A DNA stretch of 64,000 bases. Origin: Siphonodentalium dalli. Lineage: Eukaryota > Mollusca > Scaphopoda > Gadilida > Siphonodentaliidae. The translations under genes and the position numbers were made by a program. Below, in pieces: positions 52,601 through 61,600 of this stretch. Numbering within the stretch: position 1 is the stretch's first letter; each line of letters opens with the position of its first letter. The notes below the pieces were generated by a model that was not told the origin of the DNA, made no database searches, and worked only from the letters and a program-made list of their open reading frames with translations. Location: contig CP136068.1 of NCBI GenBank assembly GCA_032622095.1, positions 129,217,989 through 129,281,988 of the forward strand, written 5' to 3'.

Positions 52601-55600
52601 TTGGGAATTATCTAATCTTTGTACTATAAAGTAAGCTTTTGGATTGACGTGGTTTATCACTAATTTATTTCGCTCAAACGAGATATCGCAAGGACGTGTT
52701 GGTGTCGCTGCTTCAGATACATGTGTATGATTGCTAGATTTTCCTTCCATAGAAAGTCACGTGTGTAATATTCGTGACAACGATCGACCTCGTGTTCGTA
52801 AAAATGGCGACCTCGAAACCACGTGTTGGTACTATTTTTAGAGATATGATGATCATACCTCATTAATAGGAGACTTGTATTCGATTATGTTGATATAATC
52901 TGATACATATTATATTTAACAAGGTTGTATATAATTAAAACTTTAGAATCGGTATAGTATAAAAACTATAAGAGAAATTGTCATAAAACTCCATTCAAAT
53001 GTCGAAATAAGAAGAATGGTCTTGTCCCATGATATATATCTAATATATTTAACCCATTCGGGTCGGTAAAATAGCTAATAATATATTATGAAGACTTTGA
53101 CTGTTTTAAAAATCTATAGGTGTGAATTACATAATTTACCGAAATCAACCGTTAATATCAGTTCAGAGATAACATCCAGTATACCTGTACATACACAGAC
53201 TGACAAAGAGTAACAGCTGTACCATAACACAATGCGGAAGTTATGTCTAGGAATGTGTGTTTCGGTGGGCAATTGGCTCTCAGCGGACCAGTCTTGCACA
53301 CAATTGCTATCATATGAAAGAACTATTTTCATTATAATATTAAACAGACATATGGTTTCTTCATGAATTAATTGGAAATTTAAAACTCCCTGACTGCCAT
53401 ATAGCTAGAACAGTAACTTATATGGGAATCCAATTTATAACTAGAAATATGCATGCATAGTATATTCCCAACAGGGGAAATCCTTTTCAATAACATCAGT
53501 GGAGAAACTGAAATCTAAGTATAGTACGGAATTGCAGGATCTTAAAACAATATGCAGGATGGCGTCTTACCCGGAAATACAACAATTCTCAATAAAGGCT
53601 ATTGATTACTGCCCCATTTTCTAGAACAATTTCAGCCAATAATGAGTCTCAAATATATATATATATATATTTAAAAAACATGGTGGCTTCGTGCAGCGAG
53701 ACAAGACCGTGAAAGGTCGCATTTATTGTCCTAGGATCCAATAGATGATAATCAAAGTGTTAACTATATGCAGACCAGTCAGATTGTGGTGCACATTCCA
53801 AAATCGTCATTTTCAGTGTCAATGGATCATGGAGGAAAGCAGAATTCATGTAATTAATTTGGAAATAAAAAACAATAACATATATTCTGCCCCAGAACTA
53901 ACGGGTCATTAGATATAAATGCGGTCTGACAGTACTACAGTGGTCCAGTATATCAACATGACACATAACATGAAAACTCCTGTTGGGATCCCCACCAAGA
54001 TCATCCCTGAGCAGAGGCTCTAACCTTTGACTGGGAGAACATGTTTGCATAATTATGCATTTCCTCTGGGCATACATTGTAGCATTACAAGTTCTGATAC
54101 ACATGCAAAATAATAATAATAATTCAATGTCAACATCCAAATAGCCACAGTTTTGGGCCGAATCTGGAACTCTTGAATATGTTTTATTTCTCATATGAAA
54201 TACGTTTACATAATATTGACAAGAATATATATGTACCGGCATATACAAATACATGTATATATGAAATAAGTACATGGTAACAATTAGACATATATAGTAT
54301 ACATTCCGATGACATGGCTTCTCTCGACTGAAATTGGCAAGAAAGAAGCTTACACAAATTGTTTAGAATATTATTGGCAGCATCTGAAAAGGAGACATGG
54401 TACTAGTTCACAACATGATGACCATGGTGCATAAGTCTTCAAAATTCAGCTATTGTAGTGGCATGAAAATTAACCCCCCTCAAGACAGCAATAATTTTCT
54501 ATCTTATTTATACCATTAAAATCTGCATTATCGAACCATAGCAGGCTTCATATACATATATATATATGGTGTCCTCTATTCTCGACCGGTAGTGGGCAAA
54601 CGTGTGTGGCAACCGCATTTATACTCAAAATGATTAAAGGTGTATTCAATTAAAGCTATTCCAGCATGGAAAATTTACCAATATTATTTAGAATGTTAGA
54701 ACGACACCCATATGGACCATTAAAAAAACGAATGAAACATGTGACATGAAAAACATTTTCTGATAGATTTCTCAGTTTTGCGCTGATGTGACGACTTGCA
54801 ATTTTCATGCATAGATCAGGGACATGTATCTTGGCTAAAATACAGAGGGTATATGCATATCAGACATGGCTTGTCAAAACAGGACATATTGTCTCATATC
54901 TACCTGGTGAGTTATCGCATGATAGATGGGTTCCGTTTTCTGCAGTTAGAGGTATCAATTGTTGAAAACGTTTCAAACAGTTTTTGATGAATTCTAACAA
55001 GTGTGAGCCGATGCTGCTGTATACGTAATTATATATGTTATTTATAACTCTATGTGGGTTGTATAATATATATATACATATGAACTCAACGCATCCAGAG
55101 GATGACCACCAGCCACCATATTGTAAAACCTCATCATACCACAGCATGACAGAGCTCTGGAATCAGGAAATATTCTGAGTGATATGAGGTAGGTTAATTT
55201 ATGAAATAAAATTTGATTTATCAAGTTGTAATTTTATAAATAAATTATACCTACCTCATATCAACGAACTCGCCCACCTCCCCTTCGATGAGTTTTTATT
55301 GGCTCCTCGATGCCATTATTTAAACTGATTTATGTGGGGTATTCAGGAGGTGACGTCACACCAGTCAGTGATTAAGAAAGTCACAATCGGAAACGAAACA
55401 ATGCGAGTTAGAGGCATTAAAGTGATATATTCTGAGCGATATGAGGTAGGTGTAATTTATTTATAAAATTACAACTTGATAAATTTTTTAATTTGATTCA
55501 AGCTTTAACCGAAAACATGTCCTTCCAAAATGAGTGCAATGAACGCATTTATCTAAAATGTGATGTAAACGCCCTGCATATGCTAACTTCTGGTTTATTG

Positions 55601-58600
55601 AAGTGTCCGCTTATCCACTGTGTTAACCCATTCCTCCTATCGCTAAACAATCAGACTGAGAGATATAATCCATATATATTATTCGGTGTTCAGGCTTATT
55701 AAGGAAAACTTAACTATACTTGTGGAAATTTAATGTGCATTTCATACTATTGTTCATGTACTGTGCTCATTATCTCTCTTGCTCAGATATTGTTTCGAGC
55801 CCAACAACAGGTGTTGGATTAAATATCATAATGTAAGTTTCACACCTTCAACATTGAGAATCCACAGATAGACTAAATCATTGACAGTCTGTTTTGCAGC
55901 AGTTAACACACTGTTCCGTCTACAATTAACACAGATGACAGCCCTTACCAAACTCGAACACCTATTTGATGTTCTAGTAATGTTGTTCGGTAGATGTTCC
56001 ACCACAACAACTTAGTGATCAGACTCCTGGAACATTGAGACTAGGTGAATTTGAACATTAAGGAACACCAAGGAACATCAAGGTGGTACTCTATCAATAA
56101 AACATGCTTCCCTCAGAACGCAAAGCTCTATCTTAGTGTTCTGAATCAGGCTTGGGGCAACTACTTGTGAATGTAAAATTAATTACAATTACAATTACTT
56201 CAACAGTTTTCAATTACAATTACAATCCACATTACATCTATTTCACAATATAATTAACTAATTTCTGATATGAACTTTGGATTCTCTGCAGATTGGTGAA
56301 ATTAACGATTTTCATTAATATTTCTATGGAGCACTACTGAACACTTAGTAGTGTTCCCGGTAAATCTTATCATATATAACTAATTTTTTTGTACTTCGCA
56401 ATTCCAATTTTGAGAAAGTTACATGGTATATGTGAAATAAATTACTATTTGCAACGTTTTTCGTAGAAAGTTCTTCATAAAACCAACCAAAATGCTCAGA
56501 ATTCCATGCTCCAACACATGGCAATGTTTAAAAAATATTTTCTTTGTTTTCAGATATTAAGAAATATTGTATAACTTACATCTAATTTACTTCAGAATTT
56601 CTCAGAATATGTTTACTTGATATATATACTAGTAGTAGTTCAATGGGTCATCTCGTTTATGACTGACTCAACAATTAATTGGTATATATAGCACAAAAAA
56701 GTCATCAGGCTTCAAATTTACTTTCAGAGGGACACTAGTAGGCCTACACCCAGTTTATATGTGGTGCAAATGATATTTTTTTTATAATATTGAGGAAAAA
56801 GTTGTAGGGGTGATTCCTAAACCAGACTATAAATTTGCTGTTAACTTAGATGCATATTTCTATTTAATTCAAATGATTTTAACAAAGTGTCATTTGTGTT
56901 TTTAAACAGAAATTTATCGTTTTAAATAATAAAATCTGAGTTAAATCTCAGCATGTAAAATAAAAATGTATTGATAATTTGCACATGGGAATAAGCTGCC
57001 ACATAGGTAGGAGGAAAGACAATTTTGTTGCAGACATGTGTGCTCCACATGGTAGCATGAAGGTTGATACCACTAAATAAGTTGTCTCCTCCTAGTATCA
57101 GGTGGCAAGTTCAAAATAAATATGTCATGCTCGGGAAACATCATTAGGTTATTCAAAGACTGCAAGTATTAATTACATTTTATTTGCCCAGCTGCAATGG
57201 TTGCTGAATTAAGTTTATGTTGCTTTTAGTAATAAAAATATGCATCTGAATGGCCCTCCTAACATATTTAGAGCCAAATAATGCCTATATGTAAGCATCA
57301 ATCATTGAGCCTGACAATTCCTCTGGGCCCTGGAGCCATTTAAAGTTGTTCTAAATTTAGTTACCTCACAATGGACTGGAATTGGAATCTGATACTAAGT
57401 CTACGTCTCATCAATTACAGATGTGTGGTACATACGGCATGCCAATCTTGTTATAACTTAATTGTATTCTAAGAACCTTTGAGTCTTACTAGCTATATTA
57501 TACAATGGAAGAATTAGGTTTTCAATACCTAACACATTTTATAAATGTGAAAATAGATTATTCTCAGTTTTTCTTGATGATTCACAAAGTCTCAGAGAAT
57601 TCGCAGCACCTACGTACGTACTTTCATAGATCTCTTTAATTTATATGTTGCTTATGGTCTCATGAATAATCAAAATATGATAAGAGAGAGATATAGAGAA
57701 CAGTTCTATTAATAGTTTTATGATCACCTCCTACAGTATGTTACACACAAATTAAGGGAATTTAAAATTTTAGTAAGCCTTTACAGGGCCTTCCACAATT
57801 CAAATACTCGCCCCCAGATTATCGGGTTCATTTAAACCACAACCCTGTATAAATGGGATTTATTATACTAGTATCAATCTCATAGGAAATAGGAAATTTA
57901 AGACCCATTTTGAATTAAAAAAAAATTACTCAAACCTTCAGAAAAAATTAGCATTTATAACAGTGATTACGATGTGCAATTTAGAGGGCGTGCAATAATT
58001 ATTTTTTTATTTTTCTTATATTTGCAGCTTAATATAATGACTTTCTTTGGTACGTGGTCTATCTAGTGTATATGTCTCAATTGTCTTTTAGACATTTTTT
58101 TCAGTAAACAAGCCGAAATGTGATGTTATATAATTTTGTAGATTGTTGTTGCAAATTGAGCTTTGATTTTAACTTTAATGCAGTATACATGTATATCATT
58201 GCTATATCGAGTTTTCAGTTCTCAGACTGCTATAGCATTTCAATAAGATAAAACTTTATGCAAATTTAATAACCTTTAACTGCTTAGCTTTTATAAGTAT
58301 TCAACTCAACCTACGAATACTGAAGTAAACAAAAAGTTCTGCTGGAAATGCTGAAATGCCAGAATGCCAAATGTGAGTAAGACTGCTTTATTAACATGTT
58401 ACTATGTTTTATGTCATATTAAATAACTGGATTGCACTTGTGTTTATACTAATCATCAGTTCATCGTGTACTATAGCGATGGTGTATGAATACTCTGCAG
58501 CCTCGAGTTGTACATGTGTATCTTTTCAGAATCGCAAGAGTGCCATAAACCATTAATTATAATGCACATATGTGGTTCAGTTTTTACATATTATGCACCT

Positions 58601-61600
58601 GAATGACTTCATTCTGCTAATTAACTGATGTGTAATACCTGGAGATAACCATGCCATCAACATGCCCTTCATAAAGCACTGTCAAATTATTCTTTGAACT
58701 GCAGGATAATTAGTTTTTACTATCTAAGTCTTCAGAAAGAGATTTATGTTCTAACACTTAATTTCATTGATGAAATAAGTTTTCTGTTATCAAATTTCAC
58801 TCTGGACACAATTTATGCCATTTCTGGATTAATATTTTAATATGTTTGAACATGGAAAATAAAATATCTATATCAAAAGTTCAAAAAAATGTTGTCACAT
58901 TATCGGGCCTACATGTATCTAATTTATTTGAATTTGTAGTGATCAAAGTACTTATTCTTTCAGTGAAGAGTCCAAGAATAAAGATCACTAAAAGAAAACG
59001 CATCAGGAAAAGAATAAATTTAAGATCACCAAAAGAAATTGCCTCAGGAAAAGAATATTATTAAAAGGAAAAGAAACAGTGAATGTGGACATCATGATGC
59101 TCTATCATTGGCAATTGAAAAGTTTGTGATGTGTACACGGTGTAAATATCCTATCCTGATTTATAATAAATGCGAGATGAATTTTATTCTGGAATCAATT
59201 TCTTGAAACGTGGATAAAATGCTACCAATTGATTGTAAGTAAGCGATTATATTAATAATTGCATTGAAAAGCTATGGGATTGTTCAGGTTTTTGGTAAAC
59301 AATTATTTATACAAATGTATATTGAATATTCATATTGATGATTGAAACAACACAGTATCAATTATCTTGATTATCTAAAATGACTGGGAACATCAATATT
59401 GATGATCGAAAAACCCTAGGAACATTAGTGAGAACACATATAATATGAATCATACGTGACACGTAGTGGAGCAAGCAACCACACATGCTGTATCCGGAAT
59501 TTGCTTTTCATCGGCAACATAACACTAAGAATAATTTATGTAACAGGATGAAATGGCCCCGGTAGAGACGACATGTCAAGTATTGTCATGGATTGTGCAA
59601 TCGTTTCTTGATTCTGCCCTACGCAGCCAACATGACGTAAATCTTCTCTGGTTTTCATTAAGCTAACTAACCACTGAGATTGGTCTAAATGAAACTAGTA
59701 TGCCTAAATCACATGGGAATTCTTCGGAAGTTGATAATTTTATTTTCAACTCGTTGTTCCACTTCCGATTCCGCAATTTTACAATCCCCAAACAGTTGCT
59801 AACCGGAAGTCACGTGTCAATTACGCTAAATAGCATACACTCTTCCTAATTTCGTCTCATCGTATAGAAAATATAAAAAAATTTATATGACGTCATTCAC
59901 CGGCCTAAGGTATAAACAACCCCGCTCGTCTCTGGCGAGCTGGTGGTTGCTATAACTTCAGTTACAACTTGATCCATTAATATCATGGTAGACTTTGCTT
60001 CAGTGTGGTTTAAAAGTGAAGCTCCTGTCACGAAAGGGCTAATGCTGCACCAGCACATCTCCCAGTCATGAAAGGGTTAATGCTGCACAATTACAGATTC
60101 CCTTCATGAAAGTGTTATCGCTTCACCAACGCAGCTCCTGTCATAAAAGAATTAATTCTGCACCAGCACAGCTCACGTCATGAAAGGGTTAATGTTTCAC
60201 CAACGCAGCTCCCGTCATAAAAGGGTTAATGCTGAACCAGCACAGCTCCCGTCATGAAAGGGTTAATGCTGCAACAGCACAGCTTCCGTCATGAAATAAT
60301 TAATGCTGCACCAGCACAGCTCCCGACATGAAAGGGTTAATGCCGCACCAACGCAGCTTCCGTCATTAAATAATCAATGATGCACCAGCACAGCTCCCAT
60401 CATAAAATAATTAATGCTGCACCAGCACAGGTCCCTGTCATGAAAGGGTTAATGCTGCACCAACACAGCTGCCGTCCTGAAAGTGTTAATGTTGCACCAA
60501 CGCAGCTCCCATCATAAAATAATTAATGCTACACCAGCACAGCTCCCGTCATGAAATAATTCATGCTGCACCAGCACAGCTCCCGTCAGAAAAAAGGGTT
60601 AATGCTGCACCAGCACAGCTCCCTTCATGAAAGGGTTAATGCTGCACGAACGCAGCTCCCTTCATGAAAGGGTTAGTGCCGCACCAGCACAGCTCCCTGT
60701 CATGAAAGGGTTAATGCTGCACCAGCACAGCCAGCTCCCGACATGAAAGGGTTTATGCCGCACCAACGCAGCTTCCATCATAAAATAATGAATGATGCAC
60801 CAGCACAGCTCCCATCATAAAATAATCAATGCTGCACCAGCACAGCTCCCTGTCGTGAAAGGGTTAATGCTGCACCAACGCAGCTGCCGTCCTGAAAGTG
60901 TTAATGCTGCACCAACGCAGCTCCCATCATAAAATAATTAATGCTGCACCAGCACAGCTCCCGTCATGAAATAATTAATGCTGCACCAACGCAGCTCCCG
61001 TCATGAAATAATTAATAAAAAGGTTAATACTGCACCAGCACAGCTCCCTCCATGAAAGGGTTAATGCTGCACAAACGCAGCTCCCTTCACGAAAGGGTTA
61101 GTGCCGCACCAGCATAGCTCCCTGTCATGAAAGGGTTAATGCAGCACCAGCACAGCTCCCCGTCATGAAAGGTTAATGCTGCACCAGCACAGCTCCCCGT
61201 CATGAAAGGTTTAATGCTGCACCAACACAGCTCCCTTGACGAACGGGTTAATGCTGCACCAGCACAGATCCCCGTCATGAAAGGGTTAATGCTGCAACAG
61301 CACAGCTCCCTTCATGAAAGGGTTAATGATGCACCAATGCAGCTCCCGCCATGATAGGGTTAATGCTGCACCAATGCAGCTCCCATCATAAAATAATTAA
61401 TGCTGCACCAACGCAGCTCCCGTCATGAAATAATTAAAGCTGCACCAGCGCAGCTGCCGTTATGAAAGAGTTAATGCTGCACCGGCGCAGCTCCCGCCAT
61501 GCATGGGTTAATGCTGCTCCAGCGCAACTCCCGTCGTGAAATAATTAATGCTGCCCCAGCGCAGCTCCCGTCATGCAATGGTTAATGCTGCACCAGCGCA

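Noticed and set aside
61087-61278. 63-aa Cys-rich repeated peptide (CAGAALT type)
   Set aside because: Translation of the 37-bp minisatellite. Unit length is not a multiple of three overall and other units shift frame.
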